A stretch of DNA of 64,000 nucleotides. It comes from Branchiostoma floridae. Taxonomy: Eukaryota; Chordata; Leptocardii; Amphioxiformes; Branchiostomatidae. How positions within the stretch are numbered: the stretch's first letter is position 1; each line of letters starts with the position of its first letter. Both the position numbers and the translations under genes were made by a program. Below the pieces are notes generated by a model. It was not told where the DNA came from. It saw only the letters and a list, made by a program, of their open reading frames with translations, and ran no database searches. Positions 24,201 through 35,900 of the stretch are shown piece after piece. The stretch lies in the NCBI RefSeq assembly GCF_000003815.2, contig NC_049979.1:14380567-14444566 (forward strand), read 5' to 3'.

Positions 24201-27200
24201 ACACAGTTATCGACTTCTGGTGTTGTAACAGACTTTCGCACGTAAAAGCTGTCAGACTTAATCTGCGCGAGAGAAGAACTGACACGCACAAAGTTTGATG
24301 AAGCACTGCCCCCTAGGCCTGGGTATGTCCAACACAATGCTAGTCTGGGATTATGAGGGGGAGGTCGTGATGTTTTCTTGGTGTTTTTCTAGACGGAGGG
24401 GTTGTGTGTTGGAAAACTTGTCAATCCAGAAAACGTTACAAGCCTTTGAATTCCGTAATCCGCATCTGCTGCAGGATTACCGAGACCTCCAGATGTTTGT
24501 GGAAACAGCACGCCTGACTTGACTAGACCTACTGGAGCAGGGCTGTCTGCTCTTTAAATAGAATGTGTCGATTAATTGAAAACGAAAAACCCTTGCATCT
24601 TCATCAAAGTAATACGCCCACAAGCATGCGCAGCCAAAGCAAGAACATATTTATTGCAGTTGAGGTATTCCTGTTCTGTAGGGTTGATGTATATCACTGC
24701 ATATTCCTATCATCTACAGTGAGTTCCGGAGAGTCAGCAGTCTTCATAACCTGAGGAACTTTACAGGAACCATTCCTTCACTGAAGAAGCTGTGAGTTTG
24801 CTTTGTCAAACTTCCAACAGGCGACTGTGTATACTTTTGATTCCACTATAGTTAATAACGCCCCCCCCACCCAAGAAAAGAGTGCTCCAATGAAAATGCA
24901 AAATACATACATGCATATTGCATCATCGCCTGATCTCGTCAGAATGAAACAGATATTTACTTGTTTTTATAAATCTGTCTTATCCATGAAAGAGAGATAT
25001 CAGGGTTGTGCACGAAGCTGTGAGATTTCTTGATGATACGATGACGTGTGTTTCATTATGCTTTTTATTATGCTTTTCACGACGATAAAGCTGCCATGCT
25101 TATTTTCCGGCAGGTCTCTCGTCAACTGCGGACTGACATCCATTCCAGACTTCAGTCGTTTGATGTCTGCCGAGCTAACCGTGGAAATGTGAGTACAAGC
25201 GGGCGAGGAAAATGAAATTGGCTTTCTTAGTGTTTTTTGGACGCATTTACTGCCGGGGAGCCGGGTAATGATTCCCTAACAGCACATTTAGCCGAGGAGA
25301 GGTGTTGGGTGTAAACGAGCCTTTCCAGTGTAGGATATCGTCATTTAGTATAGACGCAGTCGCTAAACACGGAACCTCCAAATAGCGCACTCTGAAAGGA
25401 GCTGACGTTTCACAAAGGTGATGAATATAAACGTTTTTTAAAACTCAAAGTTAGCAGGAACATGTGTACAGCCTTACATTAAGTATTCTTTTTGTACAGT
25501 AGTTTGCACCAAGAGACTGAGACTCAGTACTGTCGTGTTAATGCTATGGCAGCATCATAACAGTTAAAGGATGTTCAACAAAAGTGGAGTTGATTGAGAA
25601 GCCTCCAGCCAGTTTTATTGTACCATGCCGACACGATTCTCTATAATCATTTTTTCTCAAAAAGGCTTTTGCTTCATTTCCTCGGATTTTGTCCAAAATC
25701 CACATTTACGTGTTGCTGTGTCTGTCTCAGCGCCTCATTGCTAATGAGACCTGCCTCTGTATCTTCCACAGCGATCTGGAGTTTAATCAGATCACATCGG
25801 TCCCGACCAGAGCCTTCAGCAGCTTACCCGAGAACGTCCACACCGTGTAAGTTACACTGTTCAAGCTACAGCCATGTAGCTGTTGAAATGAATAATGTTC
25901 AAAAGCGTTGAAGGGAATGGCGAAAATGTAGAACGTCGGGAAATAAGCTGATCCAGCTCCAAAGTCGATCCAGCTCCAAAGTCAATAGTATTACTATAAT
26001 TTATATGACCCTGTCAGAAGCTATGCTCAGACTTGGACATCAACCATTGTTGGTCTGGACATAAACACCGTCCATGGAGTTTTCAGTCGTGGTAGACATA
26101 CATCGCTGTACAGAAGGGTAACGATCAGCACATAAAATTAACGACGTCTAACCGTTCACTGCCGACATTCCGGATGAGCAGTAAAGAGAGAGTCAGTCGC
26201 TGCCAATACAAATCACACGGCTACAATGTAACTTGCTTTGGTTCGATGTGCTTTGCTTGTCATCAATATATGGATGTGGATACACTTCCTCAAGATAGCT
26301 AAATTATCATGTCAAGAACTGAAAAACATGCCAAATAGCTGCTACTCAAGCAACTGAACTGGAAAGGAGTTTGGAAACAAGTCAAAATTTTTCGAAATAA
26401 TATCCGGTGGCTGGAGTAACTGCTATTTGCACATTTTAACCTGGATGTCTAACCTTCATCGAAGTACTGAAAACATGGTTCACGAGACCCATCTTGCTAT
26501 GATATCAAGACGCACGAAATTAACTTCAACTTATCCTGGCTAACTTTAATGTTAAGTATTGTTTTCTGTACTAAGGAATTGTTGTTGGTCTTCTTGGAAT
26601 CGTATAGTCATAAAGAAGTATACCTAGTACTAAAACCACCTGTCATGTTCCTTTCCAGAGAGCTAGAGTTTAACCAGATCCGAAGTGTGGCATCCCGAGC
26701 GTTCTCCGGCAGTAACATCTACAACCTGTACGTGTCGCAAGTTAAAGTCTCTGTCATGTACACTACTTCTTAAATTGCATCTTCTAAACTTTTCCGGGAG
26801 AGAAAATCGCAATCTTATTTTGTTGCCCCTTTGCTGGCGCGCGTGGGAGGATTACGCTCCAGTAAAACAGGTTAAGGTTTTCACTCCCAGGTTCTGCTTG
26901 GAAATTACGTAGCCCGCCATGGAAGCAAACTCTGATTACAACTGTGCCAGATGTTGCAGGAACGGGATTTGGGGGTCCCACTGTAAACATTTTCCATTAA
27001 GCATTGCTTCCTGTGTGCTTTAAAGGGAAGAGAGGTCAATTACGTCAAGAACTAGCTGCTTTAGTCTTGAACTTGTGGAAACTAGAATAGATATCCTGTA
27101 AGAAACTACCGAAACACAACAGCTATCTGTAGAAGTTCCCTTCATGAAAGTCCGGGCCATCTGTTCCTCCCAAATGCATTATACACGATTTATGTCATAG

Positions 27201-30200
27201 GCTAAATTTTAACCAAACTGTCAACTTAGAATAGGTTTCCTCTCTAGCTATATTGGTATTTTGCCTTCCTATTATTTTCTTATTATTTAGAAAGAATAGT
27301 AGTTGCATTGAATATTGATAGCTGGGTATGAAAGAATTTTAGATATGATTGTTTGGCCATATGGATGACATCCTCATTTTATTGCCCCTAATATTATTTT
27401 CTGAGATGAAATACAGCACTTCGGTACACACCACTGCACTATGTTTCACTGATATACAATGGTACAAAAATACGTTCGCACATATTGATGCATGTAACTA
27501 CTAATTACCAGTCATTATATATGCACAGAGTTAAATTTCTAGGTAGAGTATAACACCCAAGACTGATAGATTTAAACTTGGAATTTAAATGACTCCCGGC
27601 CCACAGATACCTGCAGTACAACAGCCAGTTGACGTCTCTCGCTGATGACGCCTTTGAGGGAATCAGGCAGCTGACTCGCCTGTAAGTTATCAACACTTTT
27701 TTCAGTTGTTTTGTATGTCACCAGGAGTTTTATTATTCATGGATTGTCAAGCCATGACGCGTTAGGTTGCTGTACGAACAAAGTCGTCTGTTTTATGGTC
27801 TATGCATGTAAAAGATAAAAGACTTTTAATGCACTGTCATTTCAGCACCAAGGCCAGAAACACCCCACGATCTCCCAATCTTCATATCACGATACCATAA
27901 AAAGGATATCTGACGTCTGAAGGACTTTTATGCATGTAATGCATTTTCTATTATCAGATTAGGTCTCCATTTCTGTACAGAGATGGATTGTCAGACGTGC
28001 GTAGCGTTACATCAAACTTTTTCCTAGTGTGTGTGAGTTAGCGCGTAAGTTGTCAAACTGTCAAACTTAATAATAAACACAACACTTCAGAACAAACTTT
28101 TGAATCTACGTCTAACTAGTCCTCTTTCATCCTTTAGTAATTAAACCAGACAACGCTAAGTTGCAGATGCTTCATGTAGCAAATTTTTTGTCCGAAACTT
28201 TGACAAATTCTCCCCTAAGTGCCCTGCCCCGTGGTACTCGGCACATAGTTTTAACGATGGGGTCCTTACTTCATCAGCACAGAACACAGGTCACCAATAT
28301 ACGCATCATCCGCGGGCCGCCTGGAGGACATGTTGAGTAGGATGACGCCCGTAAACTCTCAGCCTTGTGACTATCAACACTCTGTGCCATTTCCTAGGTC
28401 GGTCTGTAAGACACGATTGCACAATTTCCTGCCTCCATGAGTATCATTACGCACCCAATCTCGCGCCTTAGCCATCATTACCGGCGCTTCACGGATATCC
28501 ATTAGATCTACTTAGACAGGGGCTTTTAGACGACACCAACTATACTTAATAAGCCTGGCATGCTTGCGATGTTTGAGCTTCAAGAAGTCGTTTTATTACA
28601 TCACGAGATGAACAATTTTACGTTATATACGCTCACGCGCATACTTATCGTGACATCTGCTCAAAATTACAGACGTCAAGTGTGACGTGTGAAATTTCAT
28701 CCTACGGTAGTTTTATAAAGGGCTTGAAATATTATTGCAGAGACGCATTGACAAGCTACGAGCATTGTTGCGTAACGAAGCTGATCTTCCGAAAGAAAAG
28801 AGATTACATTTCTTAGGAAAGACGGACTGAAATAAATCCGCGCGCGGTGTGAAGGGAAAATAAAGTGTGTGGTCAAATCCACCGACAGCTGCGCGAGAAG
28901 GCATTTGAAATTGTTTGCAAAGATGAAGGTTACAAACGCCGCTTCTACACAAGCTATAAGTCTGCTTCTTGTCCTTTAATGGGGTTCACGCCCCTGTCTG
29001 TGCGGCACGTGATGGATCGCACCATGTTCTTAGACAGGGATTAAGTACGCACATTAACGTCCTTGCTATCATTGTGGGCACTACCACAAGACTTATCATT
29101 GAGGAGAAATGTCAAGAGGTTTAAACCAGAAGCCATTAATTTTTGCATTATGAAATGCACAAGGACGTCACTGCAAGATATCCCGAAAGACATCATTTTG
29201 AAACGATTCCGTGATTTATGAGATGCACACTTGTACTCTGCTTGTGGTAAGCGCGTCGGTTCCATTTGATGGTGTTTTAAAAGATCTTGCAATGGAGAGA
29301 AAGGTCAACAGCTTTCAAGCATAAGCCATTTATAACTGTCGTGGATATTGAACAGGTATCTTCGCATGTAGGACGTCCTTTTTCAAACTATGTAATGATG
29401 TGTGCGATGTTCTGGGTGTAGGGATAGATTTGATCATCCCATTTGATGGTGTTATGTCTGAAATGAAATATAGTGATTTCCTTGTGCTCTGTGGAGTAAA
29501 TGATGTTAATGGTGTTAGTTACATGATGATATCAATTGTAAACTCAAAGTGAAACTAGATAGCAACCTTTCATTTCGTGAGTAGGTAAACCTTACCTAAA
29601 TATTCTTTTTAGACGTGTAATTTGTTGGCATCTATAGGCAGTTAAACGCACAATTGGTTTTTAGAAATAGTTATTATAAGGTTGACTTCATTGGTGCTTA
29701 TATCATAGCAGATAGCAAAACTTTGAGTGCAAGTGGAAGTGGACCATACTTATGTTTGTCTCATCTATCGCTTTTATCAGGGGCGAAACACATAGACAAT
29801 TTGTACATTAACGTGGGGCAGACCAATTCTAGCAAACATGTAGAATAAAATTACCACTAGTTACCATGCCATGCGTGCACGAAACTTTAGGCAATATCAC
29901 AACACGCTACTGTTATGTCTAATCAATCTACTCACACATTTACGCGAGGTTATGGGCCACAAGAACCAGGTAACCCCGAGCGTCTGCCACACAACATATC
30001 CGAGGGCTTTGTGCAGGTTTCATTTTGAATGTTTATTTTTCTATTCTGTCTTTCTTTTGTCTGTCTGTCCGTCTACACATGGCGGTAGCCTGAATGGCGT
30101 TGATATGAACAAAAAAGCACACATATACACACGCATACATACATACATATACAATCTGCATAATCCTGAAATAAGTTAGCCATCATTACATACTAGTGTC

Positions 30201-32930
30201 TGCAGTCTTGTTGTTCAGATTGATTGCTTTATGGAGAAAGGAGTTCTGAAGTCTTTTTGTTCTAACTGGGGGATGGCAAAGCGTGTTTATTTCTCAATGT
30301 TCGTCCCATAGCAGTTGTTCTGGAAGGAGGGACAAGGTCATGTAGGGGATGGTGAACTACCAACATCTGTTTTGTTTGAGAGCAGCATATGCGCATCCTC
30401 ATGACATTTCATGTCTGTTGTTCTAGCGACTTGTCTGGCACGAGTATCACCAGGCTGCCCACGCGAGGGCTGCAGTCACTGACGGTCCTGACGGTCAAGG
30501 ACACGCCAACTCTCAAGGACTTTCCCGCCATCACCAACTTCTTCCTGCTGCAGGAGGCAACTCTGACGTACGCAGCGCACTGCTGCGCCTTCAAGTAAGG
30601 ACGACGCAGGGCTGAATCGTAGCTTACATATTGTCCATGAACCGATACACAGTGACTTTGCTCCCATTCATGTTTACATCAATGGTTACGACAGTAAATA
30701 GAGATCAGTCTGTAATATACATGCATTGAAAGACGTAGCAAATAGTTTACACTTTATCATTAAAGTGGCAAAGACTTAAAACCCCAAGGCTTATATCTTA
30801 GGCCCGTCATCTAAAACATAATTTATGTATACATGAGTGTGATACACGTGTCTACAGGCCTGTCTGATACACTTATGCCCCTGCAGGTACCAGAGAGCAG
30901 AGTTGCAGTTCGGCACTCAGGCGGGTACCCCGGCGGCTTGTGTCACCACAGCCACGCCGGCACCGCACCAGGGAAGCGGCGGTGTGCTTACCGGGAGGAA
31001 ACGGAGACGTGTAGGCGAGGCGTCTCGGAGCGCCGACCCGTTTAACCAGCTCTCGACCCCCGTCCCATACTCAGGTGGTGGCGGGTCGTCACTAAGCGGA
31101 GGGGGAGAACGTGTGACTTCCCAGGGAACTACACTTGCCGAGAGGACCCGAACAATAAGAGACACTGGCAGTGGCTTAGGAGGGACAACCAGTCGACGAC
31201 CAAGTACAGAGCCTGTACATACTCCACAGACTGACGGGGGAGGGTGGCCAGGAGGGGGTGGGTGGCCTGGTGAGGGGGGTTGGCCTGGTGGGGGTGTGGT
31301 GTGGCCGGGTGAGGGGGGTTGGCTGTCACCCATACCCCCTGTAGACCAAAACGTGACTGGAATCAGCTGTGGGGAAGTGGTAGATCTGCAGGAGGACTTC
31401 ACGTGCCGACCCGAACCCGACGACTTCAACCCGTGCGAGGACATCACCGGCTACGTCTGGCTGCGCGTCATCATCTGGTTCGTGTCTCTCCCGGCTGTCT
31501 TCGGAAACCTGCTGGTCGTGCTGGTGCTGCTGCTCACCAAGACCAAGATGAACGTCGCCAAGTTCCTCATTTGTAACCTAGCCTTTGCGGACTTCTGCCT
31601 GGGGTTCTACCTGCTGATGCTAGCGGCTGCAGACATTTACAGCTCACACAGCTACTACACGTGGGCCATCGTGTGGCAGACCGGCGGGGGGTGCCAGGTG
31701 GCCGGGTTCCTGACCATGTTCGGCAGCGTCCTGTCAATCTTCACGCTCACCTTCATCACGGTGGAGCGCTGGTACGCCATTACCTACGCTATCCACCTGG
31801 ACAAGAGAGTCACCATGCGCTTGGCAACTAGGGTGATGGTGTTGGGATGGATCGCTGCCATCGTTATGGGATTGCTGCCTCTGGTGGGAGTCAGCAGCTA
31901 CTCCTGGACCAGCATCTGCCTGCCGATGGACACGACCGACCCCCACGACTTGGGCTACGTCGCCACGACCATGATCATCAGTGTGCTGGCCTTCGGTCTT
32001 ATCTGTGGCTGTTACATCGGGATGTACCTCGCTGTGCGACACACGGATGGGGCCTACGGGATAGAGGCCAAAAAGAACGACGCTAAGGTGGCCAAACGGA
32101 TGGCTATTCTGGTCTTTACAGACTTCGCCTGTTGGTTCCCCATAGCACTATTTGGTATCACCGCTGCCTTCGGGCATCCTCTCATCGATGTCACGAATTC
32201 CAAGATCCTGCTGGTCATCTTCTACCCGATCAACTCGTGCGCTAACCCGTTCCTGTACGCCATCTTCACGAAAACGTTCCATCGAGACTGTGTCACGACT
32301 CTGGCGCGGTTCGGGTTCTGTCAGGCGAAGGCCATGCAGTATCGCGGCACCGTGTACTCCAACACTGCGTCTGTTGCAGGCCGCCACAGTCAGAGCACCA
32401 TGAGTTCAGTGCACAAGGTCTCCACAAAGTGTAACCATTCTCACGCGTCCTTAAAGACCCAGTGCGCGAGCTGCTCCACTCCAAAGTCAACACGGACCAT
32501 GACCAAAACGTCCATACCCATGACGTCGCTATTCAAAAGTCCCAACAGTAAGAAAACCCAGGCTGTAGAAATTAACCACACCGCCATAGTAAATGGCACC
32601 CCAAAAAACGCTAATCCAGATGGCAAGCAGACAAAAGACGAGAACGACAAGGACAAAGCTGCCATCAGGAAAAAACTGAGCATTGTAAATGAAGCGTCCG
32701 AAGGGACGTCAGTAGCCGAAGACTCGACTGTAGGTAAAGAGGCAAAAGAAGAGCCCATAGTGCTGTCGGAAGAATCTCGAAAAAAGACAGACTCTTCCGA
32801 CACACTGTCGGAGGGGTGTAGCAGTAGTAGCAGTTCTAGTAGTAGAGAAAGTATTTCAGAAAAACCTCCCCCTATCCGTGTGGACGGTGACGACACCATA
32901 ACAATATCTCTCCCCAAAACATGGATATGA
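15080..32930 (+). CDS. Glycoprotein hormone receptor (TSHR/FSHR/LHCGR-type leucine-rich-repeat GPCR), 10 exons
   Basis: This is a plasma-membrane receptor for a cystine-knot glycoprotein hormone, by family probably the thyrostimulin-like GPA2/GPB5 dimer, signalling mainly through Gs. Exons are 15080-15264, 23252-23329, 24022-24096, 24720-24791, 25114-25188, 25772-25846, 26659-26727, 27607-27681, 30427-30594 and 30887-32930. They sum to 2916 nt (971 residues) and every intron is phase 2. In order the protein has a signal peptide, a cysteine-rich LRR N-cap, leucine-rich repeats coded one per short exon, a YAAHCCAFK hinge entry, a long Gly/Pro-rich hinge (about residues 290-465), the FNPCEDI juncture before TM1, seven TM segments (about 479-755), ERW at the end of TM3 (584-586), FTDF in TM6, NPFLY in TM7 (744-748) and a 215-residue Ser-rich tail. 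The ten-exon layout is that of vertebrate TSHR and FSHR. Hinge and tail are longer than in the human receptors. Which of the three vertebrate receptors it is closest to cannot be decided by eye. Confidence 0.97.
17543..17690. mobile_element. MITE-like inverted-repeat element
   Basis: The arm 17543-17595 (GGTCTGGTCTAATCTCCAAG onward) matches the reverse complement of 17639-17690 (GACCAGACTAATCTCGAACC onward). Both continue CAGATCC(T)ACGGTGC and end AGTATCAAA. The short centre holds two AGCTGGCCAAG(G)GAG copies. There is no coding capacity, so any transposition relied on enzymes made elsewhere. Confidence 0.7.
22902..22991. repeat. 23-bp tandem repeat, four degenerate copies
   Basis: A TCACCACAACATTGGTTT-like unit begins near 22903, 22925 (degenerate), 22949 and 22972. 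Confidence 0.65.
23252..23329 (+). CDS. Receptor exon 2 (leucine-rich repeat)
   Basis: 78 nt, CACCAG acceptor, GTGAGT donor, phase 2 on both sides. It encodes EFHQTAIPSLTAGG and ends LSNLTLM with an NLT glycosylation sequon. Confidence 0.88.
24022..24096 (+). CDS. Receptor exon 3 (leucine-rich repeat)
   Basis: 75 nt, CCTGCAG acceptor, GTGAGT donor. It encodes KFQEDTSLAQIEPGAFDGL through LQY; the IEPGAFDGLTNLQ pattern is a textbook LRR turn. Confidence 0.93.
24720..24791 (+). CDS. Receptor exon 4 (leucine-rich repeat)
   Basis: 72 nt, CTACAG acceptor, GTGAGT donor. It encodes EFRRVSSLHNLRNFTGTIPS with an NFT sequon. Confidence 0.9.
25114..25188 (+). CDS. Receptor exon 5 (leucine-rich repeat)
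   Basis: 75 nt, CGGCAG acceptor, GTGAGT donor. It encodes SLVNCGLTSIPDFSRLMSAE; the NCGLTSIPDF motif is typical of the fourth repeat region of this receptor family. Confidence 0.93.
25772..25846 (+). CDS. Receptor exon 6 (leucine-rich repeat)
   Basis: 75 nt, CCACAG acceptor, GTAAGT donor. It encodes DLEFNQITSVPTRAFSSL. Confidence 0.93.
25950..25983. repeat. 17-bp tandem duplication
   Basis: GATCCAGCTCCAAAGTC occurs twice head to tail in intron 6. Confidence 0.85.
26659..26727 (+). CDS. Receptor exon 7 (leucine-rich repeat)
   Basis: 69 nt, TTCCAG acceptor, GTACGT donor. It encodes ELEFNQIRSVASRAFSGS. The LEFNQI start repeats that of exon 6, as expected of neighbouring repeats. Confidence 0.93.
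27607..27681 (+). CDS. Receptor exon 8 (leucine-rich repeat)
   Basis: 75 nt, CCACAG acceptor, GTAAGT donor. It encodes YLQYNSQLTSLADDAFEGI. Confidence 0.93.
27682..30426 (+). other. Receptor intron 8 (2.7 kb)
   Basis: No coding exon was seen. Positions 29095-29470 contain a diverged head-to-tail repeat of about 190 bp. The other introns of this gene (2 to 7, and 9) hold nothing recognisable beyond the 17-bp duplication. Confidence 0.6.
30427..30594 (+). CDS. Receptor exon 9: last repeats and entry to hinge
   Basis: 168 nt, TTCTAG acceptor, GTAAGG donor. It encodes LDLSGTSITRLPTRGL through TYAAHCCAFK. The S/A-HCCAF cysteine pair is a family signature; in vertebrate receptors it is disulfide-bonded to the cysteines preceding TM1. 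Confidence 0.96.
30887..32930 (+). CDS. Receptor exon 10: hinge, seven transmembrane domain and tail
   Basis: One 2044-nt exon carries the hinge, the whole serpentine domain and the cytoplasmic tail, as in vertebrate glycoprotein hormone receptors. Visible landmarks are a basic RKRRR run (residues 328-332), Trp-Pro-Gly repeats (about 410-436), an NVT sequon before SCG, FNPCEDI, CNLAFADFC in TM2, ERWYAITYA after TM3, SICLPMDT in extracellular loop 2, KVAKRMAILVFTDF leading into TM6 and NSCANPFLYAIFTK in TM7. The tail has a poly-Ser tract and ends KTWI. The stop TGA is at 32928-32930. Confidence 0.98.
31230..31325 (+). repeat. G-rich minisatellite coding Trp-Pro-Gly repeats
   Basis: Repeated GGTGGGGGGGTTGGCCTGG-like units encode GGGWPGGGGWPGEGGWPGGG-type peptide. 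Multiple G-runs on the coding strand give strong quadruplex potential. It lies in the hinge. Confidence 0.8.
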
Positions 32931-35900
32931 TATGATAACGGGTATTGGGGCCTTCCGTCCAAGTTAATTACTACACAACACCAAGAACAGTAAAAACTTG
33001 TAGACTTGCATTAGGGAGCGAGGTCGTTTAAAAGTTTGAAGTTTTGAGGTGCCAGTGTACATGTGTACAGGTACGTTTTACACGAACTTTCCTTTATCGT
33101 GTAATTCAAAGAAAGAGTTTCTTTATTTGAAGTGCCATTCCAACTTCAAAGTAACCTGTATTTGTGGAAAGACATGATTAAAATAATTTCAGGCATATCT
33201 GAGCGATTTGGGGACTACAAACGATCAAAAACGTGCGATAGGACATTTTAATGTCCTAAATCTCATTACCAAGTTGGAACTGAGAGAAACTCCATAAACA
33301 TTGGATAGCCAGGTCTTCACCTCGAGGGGTGATACAAGGAATATTATCGAGACGGTGTGCAGACAACTACTAATAAGTGCAAGACAATTCGAGCGTCTTC
33401 ACTGGTAGAGAGAGTAGAAATAACGAACAGAAATAACACGTCTTGTTTATCAGACCTTTGGTCATTACAATGATTAGTCATTATGCTACAGTGGAGCCTT
33501 GTGAATCCATCCAAACATCCCTAGGGAGAGATCTACAGCTGTTTACCACAGATAAAAGGTATAAGACAATTAATATTGACATCAGGTCCTGGTGTTATCA
33601 GCAGTTACAACCATCAATATCGCTAATGATGACTTGAGGTTTTGTGAAATCATCTGAACATCTCCATGTGTGATAATCAAAGACTTGCCAGTGTAATCAA
33701 AGTGCATACTAATATAACTCAAGTTGTTTTTCAGACACTGCCTTAGCCTTTAAGTGGACAGACCTGTCAAATTGAATCTATGAAATCATTAGTACCTGTA
33801 AATAAACAGCTTAAATTCGCATTTGCAAAGATGAAACTTTCCCGCTGTGTTGAAAAACAAGACTGCTGCCCCAGGGTTTACGCTAGGTCGTGTTCTTGTG
33901 CAGAACACGATTATCTGGCTATTCAGCAATGCAGGATATGACAAATGGCAGGAACTGGGAGATAACATATCTTGATGAACAAACTCAATCATGCCTACAT
34001 TGTTACGTTCGAAAAGCACGTTGCCATCCAGCCACAAAGTATATACTGTGTAAAAAGTACGTAGTTTCAACATTGTCAATAACGCATAAACCAGAAGCAT
34101 TGAGAGACCTTATATTCTACAGGTGCGTATAAACCTGTACCGTACGAGAGTATTGTATGTTAGAATGGATGAAAAACAACAGGCGGATGATCTCGATGCT
34201 TAAGTTCAGAACGCGATTTCACTTACTATTATTGGGCATCACTGCTATATACAACGAACTCGATATATCTAGATTACATTAAGACGGAGGTTAACAACCT
34301 GTAAACATGGAAGTTGTGTGTCTTCTTAATGGCAAAGATTCCTGCTATCTACTAGTATTACTGGAGCACTAAGGAGTCGTAAGAGACACAATCCAAACCT
34401 AAACGACCGTTTTGCTTACAATAAGACGACGCGTAAGTGCCAAAGATGGATGAACTTGATTGTCTCTTGCAATGGACCATTACATTGGGTACCAAAAAGA
34501 AGATAAGACAATATCCAAGTCCAATGAATGCGCTGGTCTTAGGAGCCAAACGAGATTAAAGCTACCGGGCTTTCTGTCAGGATCTGTCCGGTCTCATCAC
34601 AGACGGACAGGGAGGGTGACTAAGGAGGGTTTGTCATTTTACATAGGATGGTCTCCCCGGTGGAGAACGACGAGCAATGTACTAAGGCAGTGCCCAGATG
34701 GGAAAAGGTGTACATAATGATACCACTTTTGTAAAGTTCATAGTGCATAGACATATCACATTGTTATTGTATTAGATAAGTTAGGTACATATATATGTAT
34801 ATGTTATGTATACGCAATATATCTGTGTGGCTCGATGCCTTATCACCAGTCAACATCTGACATCCGTGTAATGTAATGTATTTGTACTGGATATAACCAG
34901 CACTGTGTTTACATCTACAACTGAGGACAACAGAAAGAGACGTGTGCCGTGATATTTCTATAAACCAAGAGAATTAATATCTATTGTATATACACTGTAC
35001 ATACTGGCTAAGGCGACTTATCTATCCCATACTTCATGGTATGGCAACTATCTTTCCGAGTTGTGGTAAATACTAAGGGTCATTTTGTTGATCACGATTG
35101 CCGGTCCATGGTGTCTATATATAGTTCATGGCTGAGTAACGCACTGCAGTGATATGTGAATGTAGGGAGTGTACTTGCAAGCGCCTCGTTAGACTTTGTG
35201 ACCGCAGACCAGAATGTTGTCCCGTTCTCCGACTGATGTAGCTACGTGAGTGACGGATGATATATCACCATTACAGATTATGAACTGTTTTTGTCTCTGC
35301 GTATCCATGTGCTGTAATATACACATTCGCCAACTACTTCATCACAAAACTCAATACCACCATGCATCCACGTTAACTACTGGAAACTCGATAAGGTCCT
35401 GAATTTCAGTAACTTAGTCAAGACCTATTTAGGTTTACGGAACATGCATATCCGAACGAATAAAGGATAGGAAGACAAGCGAACAAGTTAACCATCTGAC
35501 CACTGATGGTGGCGGTATCAAGCGGGGCGTCTAGAACATGTGACTGAAAACGGCTGAGGGATGAGGCAGCCTGTGCTTGTGCTGAAGGGTCACTGGTCCA
35601 GTATTATTTGCTTGTGCCACTTGTCACTACCTGTGTTTTCTGTGGAAATTCCCTTGTCAGTGTAACGAAAAAGTGCCCCTCATCATAGGTAGAAGATGTA
35701 GAACAACCTCATGCCCAGAAGGCAACAGGCATAAGTCATCAGATTCTGTTGAATAGATGGTATTAGACCTCATCACAAGCTGATATCTCAGGGCACAGAA
35801 AAAGTCATTTAAGAAATCCTTTCTACTATATGTGATCCTGCGCCCCTACCCTCAGGGTTATCTCAAGTCGCATCTGGTAAAGCCCTGCACAAACCGATGG

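Noticed and set aside
30917-31447. Pro-rich 176-residue minus-strand frame
   Set aside because: Antisense shadow of the Gly/Trp-rich receptor hinge.
33888-33910. TCGTGTTCT / AGAACACGA hairpin as a hormone response element
   Set aside because: The half-sites face outward with a 5-base gap, unlike steroid receptor elements; a 9-bp stem is expected by chance in 64 kb.
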